Shown here: in pieces, positions 8,345 to 14,888 of the stretch
How the letters are laid out: each line of letters starts with the position of its first letter
How positions within the stretch are numbered: position 1 is the first letter of the stretch
From: Sulfurovaceae bacterium
GTDB lineage: Bacteria; Campylobacterota; Campylobacteria; Campylobacterales; Sulfurovaceae
Assembly: GCA_016744805.1 (NCBI GenBank)
Contig: JADGDQ010000016.1
Span: 1 to 39,551, forward strand
DNA: 39,551 bases
Reading direction: 5' to 3'
Translations under genes and position numbers: made by a program
The notes under the pieces: generated by a model
Told to the model about the DNA's origin: nothing
Seen by the model: only the letters and a program-made list of their open reading frames with translations
Database searches by the model: none

Positions 8345-9297
8345 CGCATAGCCTCCGCAATATCTCTCTTTTGGGCATTCGCATAGATCATAGTAGTTTT
8401 AATATCGGCATGTCTTAAAGTCTCTTTGATAACCAAAAGATTGCCTGTTTTTCTAAAGAGTTGCATAGCACATGTATGACGAAAGATATGAAGCCCCCTA
8501 CCCTTTAGATTATTGGCTTTCATTATACGATTAACAGAGACATAGAAGTTACTCCTATTAATAGGTACAATACTCTTTTTACCTCTAAATATAAACTCAT
8601 CCTCTCTCCATAGCTCTCTAAAATACTCTATCTCTTTGGCTATATGCTCTATCTTTATAAGTGCCACCTGCTCCTCTTTGGCTTTTGTATCCAATAGATC
8701 TATCTCATAAAAATCTTGTAGATTCTCACTATTGCTTAGGTCTGAGAGTGCAATGTTCTCTAGTTTGAGATTGAGTACTTCAGAGACTCTTAACCCAGAA
8801 AAGAGCATAAGCTTAATACCCAAAGAGTAGATATAGTCATAATGCCCTCCCCTATCCATAATATTAGTATGCAGATACTCCAAAACAGTATGCGTCTCAC
8901 CATCAGAGAGATAGCTCATCTTTTTTGATTTGTTTATTTTTTTGGGCATCATCCCCTTAAACTCATTCTCATAAGTATAGAGTTCATCATTATTATCAGA
9001 GATATAGACAAAAAAAGATTTCAACACAGCAATATATAAAGTTTTAGTCTTGGTCGCAAATTTGTCTACTTTTGACTTCTTCTCAAAATATTCCAAAAAT
9101 GAAAAAAAGAACTCTCTATCAATTTCTCTTATCTGTGTAATATCATTTTGCTTTTTTATATACTTCTCTAATTTCCCCAAAACCCTTTTATAGACTACCA
9201 AACTATTTTTAGAAACCTCTCTATGTCTAGCACTCCGCATATACGATTTTAACCAACGCTTATAATCTTTTACTACTCCATTTCTCTCTAAAACCAT
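8341..9297 (-). CDS. Tyrosine recombinase (XerH/phage-integrase family)
   Basis: A site-specific recombinase of 318 residues. The N-terminal SAM-like DNA-binding domain covers about 10-115. The catalytic domain has R170 in SGLRVSEVLNL, a Lys in the beta-hairpin region (DTKAKEE), HIFRH (H270, R273), H296 in LRHAD and nucleophile Y305 in MIYAN, so it appears active. Size and layout recall the single-recombinase XerH proteins of epsilonproteobacteria, but an element integrase is also possible. I prefer the ATG at 9297, with AGGA six bases upstream, over the ATG at 9324, which has no ribosome site and lies inside a perfect palindrome. The gene lies beside the repeat-rich region that leads into the CRISPR locus. 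Confidence 0.9.
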   Translation of the reverse strand: MVLERNGVVKDYKRWLKSYMRSARHREVSKNSLVVYKRVLGKLEKYIKKQNDITQIREIDREFFFSFLEYFEKKSKVDKFATKTKTLYIAVLKSFFVYISDNNDELYTYENEFKGMMPKKINKSKKMSYLSDGETHTVLEYLHTNIMDRGGHYDYIYSLGIKLMLFSGLRVSEVLNLKLENIALSDLSNSENLQDFYEIDLLDTKAKEEQVALIKIEHIAKEIEYFRELWREDEFIFRGKKSIVPINRSNFYVSVNRIMKANNLKGRGLHIFRHTCAMQLFRKTGNLLVIKETLRHADIKTTMIYANAQKRDIAEAMR

Positions 9298-9320
9298 CAA
9301 AAATCCTATCTTTTTACTAA

Positions 9321-9349
9321 TCATAACATAATTTAGTATTATGTTATGA
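9321..9349. repeat. Perfect 12-bp inverted repeat upstream of the recombinase
   Basis: TCATAACATAAT and ATTATGTTATGA flank a five-base TTAGT spacer. The palindrome lies 24 bases upstream of the preferred recombinase start. The right arm and its flank, ATGTTATGAATTTATA (9341-9356), recur exactly at 9430-9445. An operator for the recombinase gene or a recombinase core site are both plausible. Confidence 0.7.
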
Positions 9350-9482
9350 ATTTATAGTTTTCAAATAACGCTTTTAGAGGTATAACTACAGAGATAATCC
9401 CATAAATGCTCTTATTTTAGTGGTATGTTATGTTATGAATTTATATCAAAGATAGCGTAGGTTCGATAAAACGGTAGTATCT

Positions 9483-9595
9483 GTTTCAATCCCCTATCGT
9501 ATTTCTACAGTCGGGTCATACATCTGTGGACATATGTTAAGATGGAGAGAGAAAACCGTTTCAATCCCCTATCGTATTTCTACAGTCGGGTCATA
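9483..9595 (+). CRISPR. One-spacer CRISPR array, repeat type A
   Basis: Two identical 38-bp repeats (9483-9520 and 9558-9595) start GTTTCAATCCCCTATCG and end GTCGGGTCATA. They flank a 37-bp spacer (9521-9557). The GTTTCAATCCCC start is typical of type III and type I-B-like repeats. The array reads left to right, judged by the repeat start and a hairpin right after the last repeat. It lies in the intergenic region downstream of the type III operon. With only one spacer and no cas1/cas2 in view, it is probably a frozen array. Confidence 0.85.
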
Positions 9596-9614
9596 GCCCA
9601 TATCTTGGGCTTTT
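9596..9614 (+). terminator. Hairpin and T run after array A
   Basis: GCCCA, TATCT and TGGGC form a five-pair stem followed by TTTT, directly after the last type A repeat. This looks like an intrinsic terminator for array transcription. Confidence 0.5.
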
Positions 9615-9644
9615 GGTGAAAACTTGTTTTGTCTCTATCATCAT

Positions 9645-9776
9645 AACAGTGCGATGTTAAGGGACTTTGCCAAAAAGTTCGTACATGTACCTTTTGCAAT
9701 AGGTGAATTGTAGTGGGTTTTTTCTTGAGATGCCCTGAAATAGGCACTTCTTAGCCTCCAAAAAGTTCGTACATCT
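9645..9776. repeat. 132-bp repeated unit, copy 1
   Basis: From AACAGTGCGATGTTAAGGG to AAAGTTCGTACATCT this stretch matches 10061-10192 with five mismatches in 132 bases and no gaps. It contains two copies of AAGTTCGTACAT. Each copy follows a one-spacer array and its hairpin, so array, trailer and unit seem to have been duplicated together. The leftward 66-codon frame across it is not supported as a gene. Confidence 0.85.
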
Positions 9777-9896
9777 CGTAAGATAGTATTTGTCAAACAA
9801 GCTTCTTTCTTGTGAGGGGTCGTGTAGGGTGCTGTTTTCAACGCACCAATTATTACTTGTAGTTTTAGAAGGGAATGCCGGATAGGAAATAGATTC

Positions 9897-10010
9897 GTTT
9901 CAATCCCCTATAAATCGGGTCGGTATATCTTGTCCTTATAGCTTTTATGCTACTAGCATTTTTCATTACTATTGTTTCAATCCCCTATAAATCGGGTCGG
10001 TATATCTTGT
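9897..10010 (+). CRISPR. One-spacer CRISPR array, repeat type B
   Basis: Two identical 37-bp repeats (9897-9933 and 9974-10010) start GTTTCAATCCCCTATAAATC and end GGTATATCTTGT. They flank a 40-bp spacer (9934-9973). They share the first 15 bases and a TCGGGTC block with repeat type A, but the rest differs. Two related repeat sequences in adjacent single-spacer arrays suggest duplication followed by divergence, or parts of two different ancestral arrays. Confidence 0.85.
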
Positions 10011-10012
10011 AA

Positions 10013-10038
10013 CCCATAGTATGGGCATTTGCTCTTTT
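10013..10038 (+). terminator. Hairpin after array B
   Basis: CCCAT, AGT and ATGGG form a short stem just after the last type B repeat, at the same relative place as the hairpin after array A. A run of Ts follows at 10033-10038, further away than usual, so termination is uncertain. Confidence 0.35.
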
Positions 10039-10060
10039 TTGTAAAACTATCTCTATACTT

Positions 10061-10192
10061 AACAGTGCGATGTTAAGGGACTTTGCCAGAAAGTTCGTAC
10101 ATGTACCTTTTGCAACAGGTCAATTGTAGTGAGTTTTTTCTTGAGATGCCCTGAAATAGGCACTTCTTACCCTCCAAAAAGTTCGTACATCT
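10061..10192. repeat. 132-bp repeated unit, copy 2
   Basis: This is the second copy of the unit at 9645-9776, offset by exactly 416 bases. It holds AAGTTCGTACAT twice and the segment ATGCCCTGAAATAGGCACTTCT, of which an imperfect inverted copy lies at 10365-10385. Confidence 0.85.
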
Positions 10193-10215
10193 ATCTCAAC
10201 GATACCAAAAAAATG

Positions 10216-10434
10216 ACATGTACGAACTTTTGCCAAAATGCCCTCTCGCAAAGCCCCTAAACATGGGCATCCGAAACTTAAAGAAAACAAAAAGTTCGTA
10301 CATCTCCAAAAAAATCTCAAAAAATGGAGATGTACGAAAAAAATGAAAAATCTCTATTTTTACTAGAAGTGCCTATTTAAGGCATTTGCTCTGATTTAGC
10401 TTAATATTAGCTTAGAAAAAAAGTTCGTACATCT
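10216..10434. repeat. Cluster of AAGTTCGTACAT motifs in both orientations
   Basis: Besides four copies in the 132-bp units, AAGTTCGTACAT occurs inverted at about 10217-10231 and directly at about 10292-10303 and 10421-10432, with a truncated inverted copy at 10331-10338. Inside the cluster TTCGTACATCTCCA (10295-10308) pairs perfectly with TGGAGATGTACGAA (10325-10338). Position 10365-10385 is an inverted copy of part of the 132-bp unit. GGCATTTGCTCT, seen after array B, recurs at about 10381. No protein gene is supported here. The function is unknown; repeated protein-binding sites or a folded RNA would both fit. Confidence 0.75.
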
Positions 10435-10459
10435 CAAAAGGCAATATCTATTGAAAACA

Positions 10460-11128
10460 TTATGATATTTGAGTATCTCCTACAGTGCCTTTATCTTTGG
10501 GTGCATGTTTATCAGAAGTATACCACAACTCATAACCTTGTTGAAAATGATAAAACTTTAATGTTTTCCAATTTGATAAAATATCTGCACAAACAGCATA
10601 AGCAGGACTTGCACCTTTTATAAAGATAGATACCTCATCTACATGACCATATTTTGATTGAAATTCTTCTATAAAACTTTTCAAATCATTTATATCATCT
10701 CTAGTAACTGTGTTATCTTTTCCAAATGATCGAAATTCTATATGACCATCATCTATCTTTAGCTCATCTCTAGCAAAATTTTTCATATCATTTTTAGGAC
10801 TTGCACCTGTACCACCAAAATGTATCATAAGAGCAGCTTGTTTCTCTTTGGTAGCTAAATTATTTAACCATTTAATATATTTTGTTTTTTTGTGTTGGTT
10901 GTTAGAAAATTGTATATATGCCACAAAAGCCAAAAAAGATATAGCCACGGTGGCAGATACTCCTATAGTATTATAGGTATCAAAGTTATTACCCCATTTT
11001 ATATTTTTAGCGATATATAACCCATTTATAAAAATCAATACAAAAAGTACCACCGCCCACCAACTACTAACAATATCCCATAGCTTTGAAATCAAATCTT
11101 TCACTTCTTTCCATTTTATAATACACAT
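10460..11128 (-). CDS. Two-TM protein with CARF/SAVED-like domain; probable type III CRISPR membrane effector
   Basis: 222 residues and last gene of the type III operon. TM helices are predicted at about 22-40 and 54-74. A soluble domain of about 110 residues follows: a strand and turn AALMIHFGGTGAS (98-110), a charged middle, then DEVSIFIKGASPAYAVCADIL (164-184) and a terminal strand near LKFYHFQQGYELWY. This alpha/beta pattern, a hydrophobic strand followed by a small-residue Ala/Pro turn and a helix, resembles half of a SAVED domain or a compact CARF fold. Membrane proteins of this size with cyclic-oligoadenylate sensors (Cam1 and related families) act as type III effectors, so that role is inferred. 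ATG follows AAAGGA; the csx20 stop is nine bases upstream. Homology is by eye and needs profile comparison. Confidence 0.6.
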   Translation of the reverse strand: MCIIKWKEVKDLISKLWDIVSSWWAVVLFVLIFINGLYIAKNIKWGNNFDTYNTIGVSATVAISFLAFVAYIQFSNNQHKKTKYIKWLNNLATKEKQAALMIHFGGTGASPKNDMKNFARDELKIDDGHIEFRSFGKDNTVTRDDINDLKSFIEEFQSKYGHVDEVSIFIKGASPAYAVCADILSNWKTLKFYHFQQGYELWYTSDKHAPKDKGTVGDTQIS

Positions 11129-11137
11129 AACTATCCT

Positions 11138-11521
11138 TTATATATATTCTCTAAACCGTACATGCTCAAAAACCGAAGTTTTCACCATTTTTCCATCTAT
11201 AGACTTCTCTACTACATTTCGCTTGGTAGTGGCGTAGAGTGTCACAAGCTCTAGGGATTGGCAGTAATTCACCAGAGCGTAAGTAGCTCCAAAATCTCCT
11301 TGTATAAGCACCACATCCCCCTCTCTACTCACTTCTTCTACAAAGGCTTTGATGGGTTGGATATGGTTAGATATATCTTCGCTCTGAGCTGGTATACTGC
11401 TCCAAAGTTTTTGCATATCCTCTCTTAGGGGTATAAATATATCTATACCATAGTTCTCTCTTGCATCTGCTTTTTGTGCATCACTTAAAGAGTGGCTAAA
11501 TAGTAGTATCATCTGTCTCAT
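11138..11521 (-). CDS. csx20: CRISPR-associated protein Csx20, probable ring nuclease
   Basis: 127 residues from the preferred ATG at 11521, which follows AAAGGAG; a longer frame to 11557 lacks a ribosome site. I recognise the Csx20 pattern: MILLFSHSLSDAQKADA near the start, LREDMQKLWSSIP in the middle, VLIQGDFGATYALVNYC, then YATTKRNVVE and a terminal HVRFREY. From memory, Csx20 has been grouped with ring nuclease families that degrade cyclic oligoadenylate and switch type III signalling off. Its place directly before the membrane-effector gene fits an effector and off-switch pair. The nearest upstream gene is the HepT-like RNase, 19 bases away. Confidence 0.8.
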   Translation of the reverse strand: MRQMILLFSHSLSDAQKADARENYGIDIFIPLREDMQKLWSSIPAQSEDISNHIQPIKAFVEEVSREGDVVLIQGDFGATYALVNYCQSLELVTLYATTKRNVVEKSIDGKMVKTSVFEHVRFREYI

Positions 11522-11540
11522 TTTGACTCCTTTGTCTTGA

Positions 11541-12020
11541 CTATCTGATTTTCTCAAAGTAAGCTTTTATTTCTATATAAATACCAATAAGTGTATCTCT
11601 CTCATTGTATATGCTATTGATAGCCTCTGCCATCTCTTCGGGTGCATCATCATAGTTATGGACTAGTTCATTTCTAATATCTCGTAATCTTTGCCAATCT
11701 TTTCTCTCTAGCAGACCAAGTTTTTCAAGACTATTCAAAATATCAATAAAAGGCATATTGGTTATCAAGAGTTCATCATCCTCTTTGAGTATTAATATCT
11801 GTTTAAAAAATTTGCGTCCTATGGCATCTTGAAGCTTAGAAAACCTAAAAAGAAACTGGTCTAAAGCTTGGACTTCCTCTTTTTGTAAGGCAAGATATTT
11901 TGTGCTATCTAAAGGCATGATAGATTCCAAATCTTCCACCGCCTCTGAAATCCTCAAAATATGTCTCTCGCACTCATACGAAATGCGTTCTATCTTCTCT
12001 ATTACTATATCTCTTCTCAT
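11541..12020 (-). CDS. HepT-like HEPN ribonuclease toxin
   Basis: 159 residues, mostly helical, with the HEPN active-site motif R116-N-x3-H121-x-Y123 (RNELVHNY). In HepT toxins the R-x4-H pair cleaves RNA and the Tyr is the residue modified with AMP by the partner antitoxin. The gene overlaps the nucleotidyltransferase gene by four bases, the usual arrangement of HepT/MntA pairs. It lies inside the CRISPR operon between the RAMP genes and csx20, so co-expression with the interference genes is expected. Whether it serves as plain toxin-antitoxin, as operon stabiliser or as a collateral RNase in defence is not shown by sequence. Confidence 0.85.
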   Translation of the reverse strand: MRRDIVIEKIERISYECERHILRISEAVEDLESIMPLDSTKYLALQKEEVQALDQFLFRFSKLQDAIGRKFFKQILILKEDDELLITNMPFIDILNSLEKLGLLERKDWQRLRDIRNELVHNYDDAPEEMAEAINSIYNERDTLIGIYIEIKAYFEKIR

Positions 12021-12313
12021 AGTGCTTCTCCTGTAGATAATGCCTCTTTTTCTATGGGACGACTTTTGTCTTTTGAGAGCAGGACATCAATCTTTTGTTC
12101 ACCTATTCTCTCTTGGAGTCTACCCAAAAAATCTATCTTTTGCTCAAAAAGCGTAGCCACACTCAGCTCTTGTTGGGGAATAATATACAAATCAATATCC
12201 CCTCCTCTTTTGGTATCATCCACACGACTACCAAAAAGATATATCTCACCCTCTCCAAAACTCTCTAAAAAGCTCTGCTTGATGGCTTGGTGTTGTTTTT
12301 TTGTGAGTCGCAT
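12017..12313 (-). CDS. MntA-like minimal nucleotidyltransferase antitoxin
   Basis: 98 residues of the minimal nucleotidyltransferase family. It has GSR (28-30), the metal-binding pair D39/D41 in GGDIDL, and a third acidic residue D76 in EQKIDVLL, so the active site is complete. Members paired with HEPN proteins transfer AMP to a Tyr of the toxin and so neutralise it. Its start overlaps the stop of the upstream RAMP gene by one base (TAATG), and it overlaps the HEPN gene by four. It is therefore firmly built into the CRISPR transcript. Confidence 0.87.
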   Translation of the reverse strand: MRLTKKQHQAIKQSFLESFGEGEIYLFGSRVDDTKRGGDIDLYIIPQQELSVATLFEQKIDFLGRLQERIGEQKIDVLLSKDKSRPIEKEALSTGEAL

Positions 12314-14484
12314 TATTTTATTTTTTTAACCTCATCTAAAATATATTCTGAACCCTTATTATTTTTAGAAGCTGTCCATTTTTTTATAAATTTATCTAAC
12401 TCTTTTTTATATTGCTTTTGATTTGCTTTTTTCTTTTGTAGAGCATTATATGCACTCTTAAAGCTATCATTGACTTTTTGATGTTTACTATTTTGTTGCT
12501 CTTTTTGTAAAGTATCTTTTTTGGCTATGATTTCATCTATTTTCTCATAGTCTTTATATTTGTCTATGAAGTTTTGAATTATTTGAGGATTTTTGCTATT
12601 TATAGCTTTTTTAAATTCAAGTTCTTTTTGTTCTATCTTTTTTCTTTCTTCTTCCAATAATAGTTTTTTCTCTTTTATAAGTAATTTTTCTTCTTCTCTC
12701 TTTTTTTGAAGTTCTGTCTCTTCTTCTTCTCTTTTGATTTGTTTTTGTTTTAATCCTTCTAAATCTTCTTTTAAAATCAAACTTCTTATGTTAGAAACTT
12801 TTATCTTATTTAGTGTTGTATAACTTCTTAAACAGTATTTTTTTCCTGTTTTATTTTGGGCAAAATCTTCTAAACTCATATATTCTAATTTAGAATTTTT
12901 ACTATTATTTTGTTCTGTTGCCATTGTTAAAAGTTCTTGTAATTGAGAGCTTTTACTCCAATTTGGAATATATTCTGTAACATTAAGTTCAAACGCTTTT
13001 AAGTATATATCCAAATTTTTAACTACATCTAATTTTATATCTATTTTACCATATCCTAAGGACTTTGCCATGCCTATATTGTGATAACATTCTTTTGTAT
13101 TGTGAAAAGTAAGAGCAGATAACAACGCTCCTAATTCTGCTTTTTTTAGATTGTGGTATCTAAGCTTACCTCTAAAAACTACACCATCTTTAAGTGGAGC
13201 AAAAGTAGTTCCTACATTGGCATTACCTGTATCTTCTGTTTTAGTTACACCACTACCTCTATGAATAGGGTATCTTTTCCAACCAGCAATATCAAAATCA
13301 TCCATAAAAGTTGTAAATAGTTTTTCCTCTTGCTGTTTTACATAAATTGGATAATATGATGCCCTTGGTGTTCCTAATACTTCGGTTCTAACTTTTAGCT
13401 CTTTTATATTTGATACTGCTTTAAGATGAGAAAATTGCACTCTACCTTTTAAGGCATTATCTTTATTAGTATATCCAAATATTGTTTGAGCCAAATCTAA
13501 TCTATTATCAAAATGAGCCTCTTTTAAACCATCTTTTACACTATGTTTATAAGGTAGTTTATACAGATATGATAATCCAAAATGAGCTACTTCATTTCCA
13601 TTTTTTTGAAAAAATACTGGAACTTTACCACCATTTTCTAATTTCTTTTTCCAGTAAGTCCAATCAGGTGACTCTTTGGGTTCTGTTGTTCTTTTATCAA
13701 AATAGGCAAAGAGAAAATCTTTCATATTTTTTGTAGTTAATTTTATCTCTTTTTTTGAATCAAAAAATATAAACTCAAAACCTTTTCCATCACCCATTTT
13801 ACCTGTATCTCTTCTAGGAGTTGGTTGTCCTGTAACTACAAGAGTACCCTCTTTACCATTATTAGAATATTTACAAAAAAGTCGTTTATCATACTTGGCA
13901 TTAGTCGTAGAGTTATAAAGTTCACCAACTGTAACTTCTTGATGTGTTTTACCTAAAATATTATATTTGTATTCTGAAGTCTTCTCAAATCCAACATTTT
14001 TAAATTCTTCTGCAAAAGTTTTACCTGTTGCTTTATCTATCTCCTCATGTCTAATTCTCGCAGGAATATCACAATCTTCAATAAGAAATCCATCTCCATC
14101 TTTTTTAAGCCAACCACAATGTGTAAGAGGTTCTTCGAGTTGACTCATTTGACTCATATAAAAATTTTTTGAGCTAGATAAATCCCTAACTGCATAAGTA
14201 TCATCATCAATCATACTCATCTTAGAAAAACTCATAATTTCCAAAACACTCCGTACCATACCCTTAACACTCGTAGAGGGAATATAATACTCCTTATTAT
14301 AGCTACAAAACTGTTCAGGATTTACATTATCTCTTATAAATATAGGACTCTTAGCCGTGATAGTGATATCTATAGTCCCACTCTCTCCATCTTCAAATGG
14401 TATATCATGGCTTACCTCATCAGCCCATGGTGGAAAAAATACTTTATTACTGAGTGGTACAAAATTAAATGGTGCTGTTATCAT
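12313..14484 (-). CDS. Large TIGR03986-type type III RAMP protein with coiled-coil tail
   Basis: 723 residues. The start, TAPFNFVPLSNKVFFPPW, and the following SHDIPF are what I recall of the TIGR03986 family of type III CRISPR RAMP proteins. RAMP signatures are GTIDITITAKSPIF, YYIPSTSVKGMVR (67-78), an internal KGRVQFSHL and a Gly-rich GMAKSLGYGKI (471-481). Residues about 576-723 are very rich in Lys and Glu and read as a coiled coil (KREEEETELQKKREEEK). This tail is unlike the RAMP part and could hold the complex together or contact another protein. It overlaps the upstream gene by four bases. The role as a Cas7-like backbone or capping subunit is inferred from family. Confidence 0.85.
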   Translation of the reverse strand: MITAPFNFVPLSNKVFFPPWADEVSHDIPFEDGESGTIDITITAKSPIFIRDNVNPEQFCSYNKEYYIPSTSVKGMVRSVLEIMSFSKMSMIDDDTYAVRDLSSSKNFYMSQMSQLEEPLTHCGWLKKDGDGFLIEDCDIPARIRHEEIDKATGKTFAEEFKNVGFEKTSEYKYNILGKTHQEVTVGELYNSTTNAKYDKRLFCKYSNNGKEGTLVVTGQPTPRRDTGKMGDGKGFEFIFFDSKKEIKLTTKNMKDFLFAYFDKRTTEPKESPDWTYWKKKLENGGKVPVFFQKNGNEVAHFGLSYLYKLPYKHSVKDGLKEAHFDNRLDLAQTIFGYTNKDNALKGRVQFSHLKAVSNIKELKVRTEVLGTPRASYYPIYVKQQEEKLFTTFMDDFDIAGWKRYPIHRGSGVTKTEDTGNANVGTTFAPLKDGVVFRGKLRYHNLKKAELGALLSALTFHNTKECYHNIGMAKSLGYGKIDIKLDVVKNLDIYLKAFELNVTEYIPNWSKSSQLQELLTMATEQNNSKNSKLEYMSLEDFAQNKTGKKYCLRSYTTLNKIKVSNIRSLILKEDLEGLKQKQIKREEEETELQKKREEEKLLIKEKKLLLEEERKKIEQKELEFKKAINSKNPQIIQNFIDKYKDYEKIDEIIAKKDTLQKEQQNSKHQKVNDSFKSAYNALQKKKANQKQYKKELDKFIKKWTASKNNKGSEYILDEVKKIK

Positions 14485-14888
14485 TTTGATTCTCCTTTTT
14501 CAAACCCCACAAAAACCACTTTTTGAAGTTTTTTCACTTTCATACTTGCACATAAATCATCTACTTTAGCTTCCCATATTTGAGCCATTTTAATATTATA
14601 ATTAAACTCTTTTATATCTGATAAATATATTTGAGTATCATCAAGAGGTGTATTTTCTATTTCATCTACTAACCAATGATTATTCACTTGTTTAATAGTT
14701 ATAGAGTTTTTGCCATTATAAAAATGTGCCTCATAGATAAAGCCATTTTCATCTTCTATTTTCACCTCTTTATTATCATAAAAAATATCTCTCTCTTTAT
14801 CTATAGGACGGTGTGAAAACTGCACATATCCTTGATAGTTTTTTAGTCCATTGATATACTCTATTATCTCTTCTCTACTCTTTTCCAT
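14481..14888 (-). CDS. TIGR04423-type small type III CRISPR protein
   Basis: 135 residues. The pattern NYQGYVQFSHRPID, ENGFIYEAHFYNGKNSITI and a terminal KLQKVVFVGF is what I recall of TIGR04423, a family found only in type III CRISPR loci. Its job is not established. Size and place would allow a small-subunit (Cas11-like) role, but the predicted fold seems strand-rich, unlike the helical Cas11, so I leave it open. ATG follows AAAGGAG, inside the last codons of the Fic gene (14-base overlap). It overlaps the next gene by four bases. Confidence 0.75.
   Translation of the reverse strand: MEKSREEIIEYINGLKNYQGYVQFSHRPIDKERDIFYDNKEVKIEDENGFIYEAHFYNGKNSITIKQVNNHWLVDEIENTPLDDTQIYLSDIKEFNYNIKMAQIWEAKVDDLCASMKVKKLQKVVFVGFEKGESK

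Noticed and set aside
9641-9841. Leftward 66-codon frame sharing SAYFRASQEKTHYN with another frame at 10120-10320
   Set aside because: The shared peptide comes from the duplicated 132-bp DNA unit. The frames have no ribosome site and do not continue alike outside the repeat.
9483-10010. Retron or diversity-generating element
   Set aside because: No reverse transcriptase is encoded in the window.
9483-10192. Integron cassettes (attC sites) next to a recombinase
   Set aside because: No GTTRRRY/RYYYAAC pairs at the right spacing and the recombinase lacks visible IntI features; repeat-spacer-repeat geometry fits CRISPR better.
11522-11557. Longer Csx20 start
   Set aside because: It overlaps the HEPN gene's end and lacks a ribosome site, while the ATG at 11521 follows AAAGGAG.
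13482-13736. Rightward frame inside the large RAMP gene
   Set aside because: Antisense shadow of a well-supported gene; composition is typical of reverse reading of Lys/Asn-rich coding DNA.
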